Source: Catellatospora sp. IY07-71 (GTDB lineage Bacteria > Actinomycetota > Actinomycetes > Mycobacteriales > Micromonosporaceae). From it: a DNA stretch of 64,000 nt. The first letter of the stretch is position 1. Each line of letters opens with the position of its first letter. The stretch covers positions 4,993,501 through 5,057,500 of the forward strand of contig NZ_AP023360.1 in NCBI RefSeq assembly GCF_018326265.1, written 5' to 3'. The translations under genes and the position numbers were made by a program. Below are positions 38,691 through 48,149 of the stretch, one piece after another. The notes beneath the pieces are model-generated. The model was not told where the DNA came from. It saw only the letters and a list, made by a program, of their open reading frames with translations, and did no database searches.

Positions 38691-39569
38691 ATGTCTCGAT
38701 TCCTTCGCGGCCTCGCCGGGCTCTGCCTGATGGCCGCCATGATCGTCCTGCCCGGCAGCCCCGCGCACGCCGCCGCAGGCCAATACACCTTCAGCACCGG
38801 CACCATGGCGCCGGGCGCGAGCAAGACCTGGCATTGGAACAACGCCGACGCGGGCCTCGCCTACCGGGTCGGCCTCTCCCCGCAGGGCGCCACCCCCACC
38901 TCGACCTGTGAGTTCGAGGTCACCCGCGAGTGGTACGAGCAGCGCCTCAACTCCGGCGTCAGCGAGCTGGAGTACTGGTTCACCGTCACCAACGTCGGCA
39001 ACCTCGCCTGCTCCGCGACGGCTCTGCTGAGCTGGATCGGCCCGACCGCCAAGCTCGGCCCGACCGCGTCGGCCCCCGCCGGTCAGCGCGCCGGAACCTG
39101 GTACTACTACGACAGCGACGCCTCGACGACGGCCCTGGTGGTCGCCCTGATCCCGAGCGGTGCGACCTCCGCTGCGCCGTGCAAGTGGGAGGTCGGGCGG
39201 ATCATGCAGATCACCAACAACAACGGCGAGCGCCGCCACGGCATCGCCGCCGACAACGTCGGCTCCATCGCCTGCCAGGCCGAGGTGCGGGTGTACGCGA
39301 TCGCCGCGTCCAACACCTGGTCCACCGGCTCGATGGCCCCCGCCTCGACCAAGACCTGGCACTGGAACAACGCCAACCCGCTCACCGCCGTGTACGCCGT
39401 CAGCCTGCGCCCCGACGACGACATCCCGTACTTCAGCGTCGAGCGCACCTGGTACGTCCAGCGCATCAACTCCGGCGGCGCCGCCGAGCGCGAGTTCTAC
39501 CTGACCGTGCGCCATTACAGCTCACCGGGCCCCATGACGGCGCAGGTGCTGCTGGCCCGCGTCTACTGA
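38691..39569 (+). CDS. Secreted protein with two WHWNNA repeats
   Basis: A 292-residue exported protein (signal RFLRGLAGLCLMAAMIVLPGSPAHA). Two related blocks start with FSTGTMAPGASKTWHWNNA (about 33-51) and WSTGSMAPASTKTWHWNNA (about 206-224), each followed by Y-V-x-L-x-P segments and (T)W-Y-V/E-Q-R-(L/I)-N-S-G. A middle block (GTWYYYDSDASTTALVVAL) looks like a diverged third copy. Cysteines are few. I do not recognise the family. TTGACT at 38654 may be a -35 element. A strong terminator follows. Confidence 0.75.
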   Translation: MSRFLRGLAGLCLMAAMIVLPGSPAHAAAGQYTFSTGTMAPGASKTWHWNNADAGLAYRVGLSPQGATPTSTCEFEVTREWYEQRLNSGVSELEYWFTVTNVGNLACSATALLSWIGPTAKLGPTASAPAGQRAGTWYYYDSDASTTALVVALIPSGATSAAPCKWEVGRIMQITNNNGERRHGIAADNVGSIACQAEVRVYAIAASNTWSTGSMAPASTKTWHWNNANPLTAVYAVSLRPDDDIPYFSVERTWYVQRINSGGAAEREFYLTVRHYSSPGPMTAQVLLARVY

Positions 39570-39578
39570 CCACGGTCC

Positions 39579-39609
39579 GGGACGGACGGTGCGCACCGCC
39601 GTCCGTCCC
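39579..39609 (+). terminator. Hairpin after the WHWNNA-repeat gene
   Basis: An 11-bp perfect stem (GGGACGGACGG / CCGTCCGTCCC) with a 9-base loop, ten bases after the stop codon. Confidence 0.8.
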
Positions 39610-39909
39610 GTGTAGAGGCTGAGGCGCAGGCGCTCGGCCGTGGCCGGTCTGCCGCATCGAGAAGAGCGCCGATAGGCTCACGAGTGACGCGGAAACATGC
39701 CGGAAATAAGCCGGGAATGCGCTGGCAAAGGCGAGAGTGACGAAGAAATCAATCACTGGCCTTTGCCCGCCATTCGGCTATGCTCATGCCTTAACCGCCC
39801 GTCAGCGACGCCGGGACCGAAGCGGCACTGCGAACAAGCGACACCGGCTCCGCCGGTGCGTGACGCGAGAATCCGCTCGGCAGCAATTCGCGAACGACGG
39901 AGGCGAGCC
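39610..39909 (+). promoter_or_regulatory. Leader and promoter region of glnR
   Basis: About 300 bases without a gene. It is less GC-rich than its surroundings near 39690-39790. TATGCT at 39779 is a fair -10 element, with no clear -35. The ribosome binding site GGAGGCGAGCC precedes the ATG at 39910. No riboswitch-like structure was recognised. Confidence 0.4.
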
Positions 39910-40656
39910 ATGGAAATCCTGCTCCTGGTGAACGCACGTGCTGGTGAACCATCGGCCGTCCTGCCCGCGATCGACCTGCTCCCGCACACCGTGCGCACCG
40001 CACCCCGCGACGTGCGCACCCTGGTGTCGGCGCCCACCCCGGACGCCGTCCTGATCGACGCGCGCTCGGAGCTGTCCGAGGCTCGCGCCACCTGCCGGAT
40101 GCTGCACGCCACCGGCATCGGCGTGCCGCTGATCGCGGTGGTCACCGAGGCCGGGCTGGTCGCCGTCAACGCCGACTGGGGCGTGGACGACGTGATCCTG
40201 GCCGGGGCGGGCCCGGCCGAGGTCGAGGCCCGGCTGCGCCTGGCGACCGGGCGGCTCAGCTCCGCGGCCGCGGCCGCCGGGGGCCTGATCCGCGGCGGTG
40301 AGCTGACCATCGATCCGGACACCTACGCGGCGAAGCTCAAGGGACGTCACCTCGATCTCACCTACAAGGAGTTCGAGCTGCTGAAGTTCCTGGCGCAGCA
40401 CCCGGGCCGCGTGTTCTCCCGCGACCAGCTGCTGCGCGAGGTGTGGGGCTACGACTACTTCGGCGGCACCCGCACCGTCGACGTGCACGTGCGGCGCCTG
40501 CGCGCCAAGCTCGGCTCGGAGTACGAGGCGATGATCGGCACCGTGCGCCAGGTCGGCTACAAGTTCGTGCTGCCGTCCTCGCGCCCGCAGCACTCCGACG
40601 ACGCCGCGTCCAGCCTCGCCGACGCGCTGCTGGTGGACCTCAACCTGGCTGGCTGA
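39910..40656 (+). CDS. glnR: GlnR-type OmpR-family nitrogen regulator
   Basis: A 248-residue orphan response regulator. The N-terminal half ([19 protein letters not shown] ... [39 protein letters not shown]) follows actinobacterial GlnR closely, including the atypical receiver that works without phosphorylation. The C-terminal winged helix ([53 protein letters not shown]) is near-canonical. GlnR dimers control ammonium assimilation and other nitrogen genes. There is no kinase gene beside it, as expected. A strong terminator follows. Confidence 0.92.
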   Translation: MEILLLVNARAGEPSAVLPAIDLLPHTVRTAPRDVRTLVSAPTPDAVLIDARSELSEARATCRMLHATGIGVPLIAVVTEAGLVAVNADWGVDDVILAGAGPAEVEARLRLATGRLSSAAAAAGGLIRGGELTIDPDTYAAKLKGRHLDLTYKEFELLKFLAQHPGRVFSRDQLLREVWGYDYFGGTRTVDVHVRRLRAKLGSEYEAMIGTVRQVGYKFVLPSSRPQHSDDAASSLADALLVDLNLAG

Positions 40657-40673
40657 CCTCATACGCGGAAAGT

Positions 40674-40708
40674 CGCGCCCGCCGGCCGGACATCGGCCGG
40701 CGGGCGCG
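40674..40708 (+). terminator. Very strong hairpin after glnR
   Basis: A 15-bp perfect stem (CGCGCCCGCCGGCCG / CGGCCGGCGGGCGCG) with the loop GACAT, 17 bases after the glnR stop and between convergent genes. Confidence 0.85.
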
Positions 40709-40758
40709 TCATTCGGGGGTTTGGCGCAGGGGCGGGCGGCACTCGCGGACGCCGGAGA

Positions 40759-42156
40759 TCAGCGGTGCCAGGGTCCGGTGATCGCGAACACCAGACCCGG
40801 CGACTGGATCCCCGTGAACAGGATGCGGCCGTCCTGGCTGAAGACCGGGCCGGCGAACTCGCCCTCGCCGGTCTCGTTGCGAGCCAGCGGGTAGGTGCCG
40901 CCGTGCCTGGTCACCCCGACCAGATGCGACAGTCCCGCGCCGTCCTCGGCGAGGATGATGCCCCCGTACGGCGACACGGTGATGTTGTCCGGGCCGTCGT
41001 AGCCGCCCTCGGCCTTCGGATCCGGGTTCACCCCGAAGAGCGTCTTGAGCTCGATGGTCTGCCGCCGGGGGTCGTGGAACCAGACCTGGCCGTCGTGCTC
41101 GGTGACGGCGCCGTCGTCGAGGCGGGCGTAGCTGGAGACGAAGTAGACGCCGCCGTCGCCCCACCACTGACCCTCCAGCTTGTGCGCGCCGGTGACCTGA
41201 CCGGTGGTGAACTGCCTGCGCACCGAGGTGTCGGCGGCCAGCCGGTCCGGCACGTCCACCCAGGTCACCGTGAAGACGGTGCCGGGTGTGCCGGCCTCGG
41301 ACAGGTCGCCGACGGGCACTCCGTCGCGCCACGCGCGCAGCGCCTGCAGGCGTCCGGCGGTGTCGCCGCCCCTGCTCAGCGCCAGCCCGCGCAGCGCGCC
41401 CCGCCCGCCCCGGTAGCCCTGCGGCGGCAGCCAGCGGAAGTAGAGCCCGTTCGGGGTGCGGGCGTCCTCGGTCAGGTAGATCGCGCCCGTGCGGGGGTCG
41501 ACGGCGACGGCCTCGTGGGCGTACCGGCCGAGGAACTTGAGCGGCACCGGATCGGTGTTGGCGGCGGCGTCGAACGGGTCGACCTCGAAGACCCAGCCGT
41601 GGTCGTGCGCGAACGGGCCCTCGGCGCGCTGCTCGGTCTCCTCGCAGGTCAGCCAGGTGCCCCAGGGCGTGACGCCCCCGGCGCAGTTGTTGTGGGTGCC
41701 GGCCAGGCTCACGTACTCGCGCAGCCGGCGGCCCCGGTGGTCGACGTCGATGTTCGTGGTGCCGCCCAGCGCGCCCGGATCGAAGGTCAGCCCCTTGGCC
41801 TGCGGCACGCCGAAGGGCTCGCCGCCGTCGATCTCGTGATTGTTGACCAGGGTGAATCCGTGCCGGGCGGGGAAGCAGGCGGTACCGTCCGGGTCGCTCG
41901 GGGTGGGTTCTCCCGAGGCCAGGACGGTCCTGCCGGACTCGGCCACGATCCGGTAGGAGAACCCAACCGGCAGGGCGAGCAGGCCCGCGGGATCGGGCAC
42001 GAGCGGGCCGTAGCCGGGTCCGGCCGCGCGCGCGTGCGCGGACCCGGCGATCGCCTGGGCGCTGCCCGCCACGGCGATGCCCAGGGCGCCCGCGCGCAGC
42101 AGGGTGCGACGCGACAGCGGGGGCGTGTCCAGACCTTCCGACATCGATTCAGGCAT
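40759..42156 (-). CDS. PhoX-family (DUF839) exported phosphatase-like protein
   Basis: A 465-residue Tat-exported protein; ATG at 42156, with a GTG nine codons earlier possible. The twin-Arg signal is LSRRTLLRAGALGIAVAGSA. The body matches PhoX-like proteins: PVGFSYRIVAESG, FTLVNNHEIDG, AGTHNNCAGGVTPWGTWLTCEET, GRYAHEAVAVDPRTGAIYLTEDA and GPDNITVSPYGGIILAED. These supply the Glu/Asp ligands of the Ca/Fe phosphatase centre. It probably releases phosphate from organic phosphoesters outside the cell. It converges on glnR; no Pho box was identified. Confidence 0.88.
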   Translation of the reverse strand: MPESMSEGLDTPPLSRRTLLRAGALGIAVAGSAQAIAGSAHARAAGPGYGPLVPDPAGLLALPVGFSYRIVAESGRTVLASGEPTPSDPDGTACFPARHGFTLVNNHEIDGGEPFGVPQAKGLTFDPGALGGTTNIDVDHRGRRLREYVSLAGTHNNCAGGVTPWGTWLTCEETEQRAEGPFAHDHGWVFEVDPFDAAANTDPVPLKFLGRYAHEAVAVDPRTGAIYLTEDARTPNGLYFRWLPPQGYRGGRGALRGLALSRGGDTAGRLQALRAWRDGVPVGDLSEAGTPGTVFTVTWVDVPDRLAADTSVRRQFTTGQVTGAHKLEGQWWGDGGVYFVSSYARLDDGAVTEHDGQVWFHDPRRQTIELKTLFGVNPDPKAEGGYDGPDNITVSPYGGIILAEDGAGLSHLVGVTRHGGTYPLARNETGEGEFAGPVFSQDGRILFTGIQSPGLVFAITGPWHR

Positions 42157-42270
42157 GTCGATAAGTATGGGCTCTCCCGGCACCGCGAGGCGAGCCTGTG
42201 TCTGCGGGACGACCGGCGATCAGCCGTGACATGCAACGCCGAGGTGGATCTCGTCCGGGCCGGCACACCC

Positions 42271-43176
42271 TCACGGCTCCGCGCCGGGGAAGAGCCAGGC
42301 CAGCGCGGCCAGGCTCTTGTCGAGGTACTCGCGGCGGCCCTGCTCGATCCCGTACGCCATGTCCTCCAGCACGCTGCACCTGGCGTAGAAGGCGGCACGG
42401 CCGCGCAGGGCCCGCGCCGCGACGGCGTCGGCCCGATAGCCGCGCAGGGCCGCGTGGAGGGCGTCGGGGCCGAGGTCGCGGTACAGGAGCCCGAAGTCGT
42501 AGGCGGGATCGCAGAGCGCGGCATCGCTCCAGTCGATGACACCGGTCACCTCCGAGCCGGAGTCGTCGACGAGCACATGCTCGATGCCCAGGTCGTTGTG
42601 GGAGAAGACGAGAATGTGCGATCCGTCGGCGGGCGGCGGCGCGTCCAGGAACGCCTCCACGGCCGGACGGTGCGCCGACGGCACCACCGAGGCGAGGTCC
42701 GCGTAGAGCTCGGCGGCCTCGTCGAGCCACCGCCGCAACGGCTCATCGTCGACGCCCACCAGCTGAGCGACCCGGTCGACGGGCACACTGTGCAGCGCGG
42801 CCAGGAACTCCCCGAGCGCGGCGGCGACCGCGGTGCGGCCGTCCGCGCGCCGCGCGACCGGCAGCCCGATCAGCGGCAGCCCGGGCAGCTTGTGGTACGC
42901 CAGGCAACCCTGCTCGGCGACCGTGAAAGCAGGCGTGGGCACGGGCACGGGGGAGACGCCCGCGACGACGGCGAGCAGCCCGGCTTCGTCGTTCACCCTC
43001 TTGATCCGGGCACCGGGCTCCGGCTCCTTGGCGAACCTTACGATCAGCTCGCCGTTGACCTCGTACGCGACGTTGTCCGCGCCCTCGCCGAGCAGCGCCA
43101 CAGTGCCGACCCGGTAGCCGGGCAGCCGCTCGGCGACGATGCCGCAGACCTCGGCTGTACGGTCGTGGTAGGTCAT
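42271..43176 (-). CDS. Aminoglycoside phosphotransferase-fold kinase
   Basis: A 301-residue APH/choline-kinase family protein. It has an N-lobe with a Lys-containing strand (ELIVRFAKEP), the Brenner-type catalytic loop FSHNDLGIEHVLVD and the Mg-binding motif VTGVIDWSDAALCDPAYDFGLLY. The substrate is unknown; genes like this in soil actinobacteria phosphorylate varied alcohols and confer resistance only sometimes. It is probably monocistronic. Confidence 0.88.
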   Translation of the reverse strand: MTYHDRTAEVCGIVAERLPGYRVGTVALLGEGADNVAYEVNGELIVRFAKEPEPGARIKRVNDEAGLLAVVAGVSPVPVPTPAFTVAEQGCLAYHKLPGLPLIGLPVARRADGRTAVAAALGEFLAALHSVPVDRVAQLVGVDDEPLRRWLDEAAELYADLASVVPSAHRPAVEAFLDAPPPADGSHILVFSHNDLGIEHVLVDDSGSEVTGVIDWSDAALCDPAYDFGLLYRDLGPDALHAALRGYRADAVAARALRGRAAFYARCSVLEDMAYGIEQGRREYLDKSLAALAWLFPGAEP

Positions 43177-43232
43177 GGCCCGACGTTAACGGCTCGCCGC
43201 GAGCACCACAGGCGCAGATCCTGCCGTCTGTC

Positions 43233-44453
43233 TCAGGCTTCGCCGCCGGCGCGCCCCCGGGGCAGCCGCAGCAGCGGCAGGGGCCGGCCGGTACGCACGA
43301 TCCAGATCTCGAACCCGTTGAGCGCGAGCAGCACGGCGACCAGCAGCGCGGCCGTGACCGCGATCGGGAGCAGGGCAGCGGCGGCGGCCACGGCGCAGCA
43401 GGCTGCCGCGGCGGTCACCCGCTGCACGGTCGCCGCGCCGAACATACGCCAGCGGGCGTAGCAGAAGCCCCACAGGTACAGCGCGACGCCGGGTGCCAGC
43501 AGCAGCTCGGGCAGGCTGTGCGGGGTGTCGAAGGGGTGGCCCAGCAGCTTCTTCAGCCCGACCGCGACGAGCACGATCGCCACCACGTAGCCGAGATGGG
43601 CGTAGCTGAACACGTCGGTGACGATGCGCGCCTGCGCGGGCGTGTGCTCCAGGCTGTGCCGCACCGCGGGCGCGCCGAAGTGGAAGTAGGTCCACCACAG
43701 CAGCACGATGAGCGTGAACGCGAGCGCCAGGGCGACCAGCTCCGGCATCCCCAGCAGGCCCGCGGCCGCCTGGTTGCCGGTGGCCACCACGGTCTCGCCC
43801 AGCGCGATGATCAGCACCAGGCCGAACCGCTCGGGCAGGTGCGCGGTCTCGAACCGCAGCTCGGCCAGCCGCCGCCGTAGCAGCCGCGGGCTGCTGAGCT
43901 CGATGAGCGCGGCGGTCACCCACAGCGCGGTCTGCCACGTGCCGCCGAGCACGGCACCGGCCAGGTACAGCGGGGCGCCGACGAACAGCGCGACCGCGAA
44001 CGGCTCCAGCGCGAGCCGCCGGGACACGCCGGGCAGCGCGCCGCGCACCGCCCAGAGCACCAGCCGCAGCACGGTGTAGGCGACGGCGAACAGGACCGCG
44101 CGGTCGCCGTACGCCTGCCCGATCGCCACCGACACGAGCAGGCCGCAGCCGGCGGCGCCGAACAGCACCATCCGGCCGGACGCCCGGTCGACCCGGCTGC
44201 CGGCCAGGTTCGCCACCAGGGTCGTGCCGACCCAGCCCCACCACAGCGGCAGGAACAGCAGCACGGTGCGGGCGGCCTCGCCCGCGCTGTGCGCCCCGGC
44301 CAGGGTCGTGGTGATCTGCGTGATCGCGAAGACCCAGATCAGGTCGAAGAACAGCTCCGCCCAGGCGACCCGCTGCTCCTCGTGGGCGCCCGGGGCGGGC
44401 GAGGGGTCAGCGGGTACGGCTGGGGCGGCTGGGGCGAGCGGTGGGTGGGTCAC
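43233..44453 (-). CDS. LtrA-family membrane protein
   Basis: A 406-residue protein with about ten membrane helices of the low-temperature-requirement A family: VAWAELFFDLIWVFAITQITT at residues 29-49, LFLPLWWGWVGTTLVANL, FGLVLIIALGETVVATGNQ and LALAFTLIVLLWWTYFHFG. The biochemical role of the family is not established. A Pro/Ala-rich tail of about 25 residues precedes the core. Confidence 0.88.
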   Translation of the reverse strand: MTHPPLAPAAPAVPADPSPAPGAHEEQRVAWAELFFDLIWVFAITQITTTLAGAHSAGEAARTVLLFLPLWWGWVGTTLVANLAGSRVDRASGRMVLFGAAGCGLLVSVAIGQAYGDRAVLFAVAYTVLRLVLWAVRGALPGVSRRLALEPFAVALFVGAPLYLAGAVLGGTWQTALWVTAALIELSSPRLLRRRLAELRFETAHLPERFGLVLIIALGETVVATGNQAAAGLLGMPELVALALAFTLIVLLWWTYFHFGAPAVRHSLEHTPAQARIVTDVFSYAHLGYVVAIVLVAVGLKKLLGHPFDTPHSLPELLLAPGVALYLWGFCYARWRMFGAATVQRVTAAAACCAVAAAAALLPIAVTAALLVAVLLALNGFEIWIVRTGRPLPLLRLPRGRAGGEA

Positions 44454-44556
44454 GTGGCTCCTCGTGGTGACGGCTGCTCGCCGACGCTATGTGTACGCGG
44501 TGCGCCGGACAAGTCGTTACTCACCACATCGGATCAGCCGTCACGTGACGGGCGGG

Positions 44557-47500
44557 CTAGTTGACGGTGATGATGACGCTGCTGGACTGGGTGGCCCCGG
44601 CGCTGTCGGTCAGGGTCAGCCACGCGGTGTAGACGCCCTTGCGGGTGTACACGTGGCTGGCCGTGGCGGCGTGGACGGTGGCGGTGTTGTCGCCGAAACG
44701 CCATTCGCGGTCCACGATGGTGCGCCCCGGCGGGGCGGTGGACGTGCTGGTGAAGTTGACGGTCAGCGGGCCGGTGCCGGTGGTCGGCGTGGCGCTGGTC
44801 GTCAGCGTCGCGCCGGACTCGGACTTGACGCCGCGGCCGTTGAAGCGCAGCCAGTCCAGGGCCATGATGTCGGGGTCGCCGGTCTGCCCGGACTTCACGA
44901 ACTTCAGATACAGGGTGAAGGTGCCGCCCGGGTTGGTCAGCGCGACGGTCGGCGACACCACGGAGTCGTAGCTGCCGGTGACCGGGATGGTCGCCGTGCC
45001 CAGCAGGGGGCCGGTGGGGGAGCCGTTGCGGAACTCGATGGTGCCGCCGGTGCCACCGGAGCTGGCGCCGACCACGACGCCGCTGATGTTCTGCAGGTTG
45101 ACCGGCCCGATGTTGATCCAGTCCCCGTTGTCGAGGTCGCCGAGCCGCCTGCCCGCCTGTGCGGTCGCCCGGTCGAACACGGTCACCCCGGACGAGGCGT
45201 CGAAGTGCTCGGCCTCCATGCTGCGGGTCTGCAGCTCGACCTGCAGCGAGCCGACCAGCGCCGGGGCGCCGGTCGCGCCCGCGTCGGTGTACTGCGCGCT
45301 GATCAGGGTGAACAGGTTGGTGCCGGGGCCGTGCCCGTCTCCGCCGCCGGACTCGGTGACCAGCGTGCCGGAGCAGCCGACGTAGTTGTCCAGCGGGTGG
45401 GCGTGCGAGTCGTGCCCGAGCAGCGTCTGCACCACGACCCGGTTGCAGTCGATGGTCGTGTCCTCGGGGTCGGTGACGGTGACCGTGTACGGGATGCGGT
45501 CGCCGAACTCGAAGAACCCGCCCTGCGGCACGTTGATGGTGACCGTCGGGCGGGTGTTGCCGACGGTGATCTCGGTGCTGGCGACCGCGGTCAGCCCGGC
45601 CGCCCCGGTGACGGTCAGCCTGGCGCTGAACCGGCCCTTGGTGGTGTACGTGTACGACGGGTTGGCGGCGGTGGAGTCGACGGTGCCGTTGCCGTCGAAG
45701 TCCCACGCGTAGCTGCTCGCCCCGACCGAGCCGGCGCTGGAGAAGGTCACGGCCAGCGGTGCGGGGCCGTTGTCGCGGCTCGCGGTGATCTTCGCGGTCG
45801 GCGGCACGCCGTTGGCCACGTAGTCGATGCGGTAGATGCCCGCGCCCTCGTTGGAGCCGCCGCGCCCGCTGCCGGACCCGGCCCCGAAGTCGATGACGTA
45901 CAGCGACCCGTCGGGCCCGAACTCGGCCTCGAACGGCTGGATCCAGGTCATGCCCGCGAAGATGCCGTTGATCGACTGCAGCGCGCCCGGCGTGGTCGGG
46001 CCGAAGCGCGGGTCGCTGAACGTCTGCCCGGTCTGGTGGATGGACAGCGTCTTCCACCACCCTCGGGTCAGCTCGTAGACGATCCACTTGCCCTCGAAGT
46101 ACTCGGGGAACTTCGAGATGCGCGGGTTGGCGGGGTCGTAGTCGTAGACCGGGCCGCCCATGGGGCCGCCGCCCCCGGTGCCGACCTCGGGGAACTGGGC
46201 CGAGGCGGAGTAGGCGTACCAGACCAGCGCGCTGCGGGCGGCGGGCAGGTTGGTCAGGCCGGTGTTGTTGGGGGAGTTGTTGACCGGGGCGGCGCAGTTG
46301 AACTTCGGCCCCGAGGTGCTGGTGGCGAAGTCGTAGTCGTTGAAGGGGATGTTGTTGCCGATGCAGTACGGCCAGCCGTAGTTGCCGGCGCTGGTGAGCC
46401 GGTTGAACTCGACCGTGCCCTCCGGACCCCGGTTGGCGTTGGCCGCCGTCGCGTCGGGGCCGTAGTCGGCGACCAGCACGGCGTTGGACAGCGGGTCGAC
46501 GGTGATCCGGAACGGGTTGCGGAAGCCCATCGCGTACACCTCGGGCCTGGTCTTGGCCGTGCCCGGCGCGAACAGGTTGCCCGCCGGGACGGTGTAGGTG
46601 CCGTCGGCCTGCGGGCGGATGCGCAGGATCTTGCCGCGCAGGTCGTTGGTGTTGCCGGAGGTGCCCTGGGCGTCGAACGCGCGCCGCCCGGCCCGCTCGT
46701 CGATCGGGGTGTAGCCGCCGGACTCGAACGGGTCGGTGTTGTCGCCGATCGCGGCGTAGAGGTTGCCGTCCCTGCCCATGGCGATGGAGCCGCCCATGTG
46801 CGAGTTGGCGCGGGCCTCCCCGCGCAGCGTCGGGATGGTCAGCAGGCGCTTCTCCGAGCTGAGCGCGATCGCGTTGCCGCTGACGGTGAACCGGGACAGG
46901 TTCAGCTGGTTCAGGGTCTTGTCCGACCACAGCAGGTAGAGCCAGTTGTTGGTGGCGAAGTTGTTGTCCAGGGTCAGCCCGAGCAGCCCGTCGGACTGGC
47001 TGGTCTGGGTGGGCGTGTACGCGAAGTCGATCAGCGTGGTGACCGCCAGCGTGGCCTGGTCGATGACCTTCACGGCACCGGTGCGCTGGATGTAGAACAC
47101 GCGCCGGTCGGGCGCCACGGCCAGCTCGAACGGGTCGGCCAGGTCCTCGCTGACCAGCGGGACGCGCTGGAACTGCCCGTTCTGGGTGGCGCTGCAGTCA
47201 CCGGCGACCGCGCCCGCCGCCCACTCGATGCCCCAGCGCAGGTGGTCCAGGAACAGCGCGTTGCCGAACGCCGAGCTGCTGTGACCGCCGGCGGTGAACC
47301 AGGACCGGCCGCCGTCGTAGTTCTGGCACCACGAGTAGGCGTGGTCGACGCCCTCGTCCAGGCCGGAGATGCCGTCGCGGACCTTGATCTGCGCGAGGGT
47401 GTGCACCCGGCCGGTCGGGTTGGTCTTCCAGTTGTACCACTCCTCGCTGTGTTCCCACAGTTCAGGCAGGTTGCGGGTGGACGGGTGGGCGCGGTCGAGC

Positions 47501-47988
47501 ACCTTGATCCGCCCCGGGAACACCCCGCCGGTCGCGGTGAAGTCCGGGTGGTAGTCGAAGATCGTGCCGACCAGCCCGTCGTACCAGGTCCAGTCGCGTT
47601 CACTGGCCGAGGCGGCGTGCAGCCCGGCCCAGCCTCCGCCGCCTCGGATGAAGTTCTGCAGGGCGAGCCGCTGCGAGGCGTTGAGCAGGGCGCCCGAGGC
47701 GGGTGTGGAGTTCGTGTTGTTGAAGACCAGGACGTCGAACCGGGCCAGGTTGGTGTCGGTGAACGCGGCGGCGTCGGTGGTGGCCTCGACCTCGAAGTTG
47801 TGCGCGGCGCCGAGCTGCTGCACGGCGGCCACCCCGGCGGGGATCGAGTCGTGGTAGAAGTTCGTGACCTTGGAGAAGACCAGCACCCGGAACCGGGGTG
47901 CGGCGGAGGCGGGCGCGGCGACCGATGCGGACAGCACCAGGGCGGCGAGGGTGACGAGGGTGGGCAGGATGCTTCGGCGGCGGCTCAT
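44557..47988 (-). CDS. Secreted ThuA / PQQ-type sugar dehydrogenase / PKD / CBM6 multidomain protein
   Basis: A 1143-residue exported protein; ATG at 47988 with GGGAG upstream, signal RSILPTLVTLAALVLSASVA. Order: ThuA-like domain (about 30-250; VLVFSKVTNFYHDSIPAG, GGGWAGLHAASAS), glucose/sorbosone dehydrogenase-like propeller (about 270-680; GLLGLTLDNNF, NSHMGGSIAMGRDGNLYAAIGDN, EVYAMGFRNPFRITVD, AEFGPDGSLYVIDFG), PKD (SSYAWDFDGNGTVDS), a middle Ig-like stretch, a CBM6-type domain (MEAEHFDASSG ... GDWINIGPVNL) and a final PKD (DREWRFGDNTATVHAATASHVY). Similar proteins are common in actinobacteria and act on extracellular carbohydrates; the substrate is not known. Confidence 0.88.
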   Translation of the reverse strand: MSRRRSILPTLVTLAALVLSASVAAPASAAPRFRVLVFSKVTNFYHDSIPAGVAAVQQLGAAHNFEVEATTDAAAFTDTNLARFDVLVFNNTNSTPASGALLNASQRLALQNFIRGGGGWAGLHAASASERDWTWYDGLVGTIFDYHPDFTATGGVFPGRIKVLDRAHPSTRNLPELWEHSEEWYNWKTNPTGRVHTLAQIKVRDGISGLDEGVDHAYSWCQNYDGGRSWFTAGGHSSSAFGNALFLDHLRWGIEWAAGAVAGDCSATQNGQFQRVPLVSEDLADPFELAVAPDRRVFYIQRTGAVKVIDQATLAVTTLIDFAYTPTQTSQSDGLLGLTLDNNFATNNWLYLLWSDKTLNQLNLSRFTVSGNAIALSSEKRLLTIPTLRGEARANSHMGGSIAMGRDGNLYAAIGDNTDPFESGGYTPIDERAGRRAFDAQGTSGNTNDLRGKILRIRPQADGTYTVPAGNLFAPGTAKTRPEVYAMGFRNPFRITVDPLSNAVLVADYGPDATAANANRGPEGTVEFNRLTSAGNYGWPYCIGNNIPFNDYDFATSTSGPKFNCAAPVNNSPNNTGLTNLPAARSALVWYAYSASAQFPEVGTGGGGPMGGPVYDYDPANPRISKFPEYFEGKWIVYELTRGWWKTLSIHQTGQTFSDPRFGPTTPGALQSINGIFAGMTWIQPFEAEFGPDGSLYVIDFGAGSGSGRGGSNEGAGIYRIDYVANGVPPTAKITASRDNGPAPLAVTFSSAGSVGASSYAWDFDGNGTVDSTAANPSYTYTTKGRFSARLTVTGAAGLTAVASTEITVGNTRPTVTINVPQGGFFEFGDRIPYTVTVTDPEDTTIDCNRVVVQTLLGHDSHAHPLDNYVGCSGTLVTESGGGDGHGPGTNLFTLISAQYTDAGATGAPALVGSLQVELQTRSMEAEHFDASSGVTVFDRATAQAGRRLGDLDNGDWINIGPVNLQNISGVVVGASSGGTGGTIEFRNGSPTGPLLGTATIPVTGSYDSVVSPTVALTNPGGTFTLYLKFVKSGQTGDPDIMALDWLRFNGRGVKSESGATLTTSATPTTGTGPLTVNFTSTSTAPPGRTIVDREWRFGDNTATVHAATASHVYTRKGVYTAWLTLTDSAGATQSSSVIITVN

Positions 47989-48149
47989 GCGGGCGCTCCC
48001 GGGCAGGGGACAAGCGGGCAGGGAAAACGCGTGCTGTTCGCCGAAGGGCCACATCGTAAATCGGCGTCGGCCGATGCGTCAACGGCGTTCGTCGCCTTGC
48101 TGGACGGTCGGGACGGCGGGCCGTGTTCGGTATGGGATATTCCTCGGCC

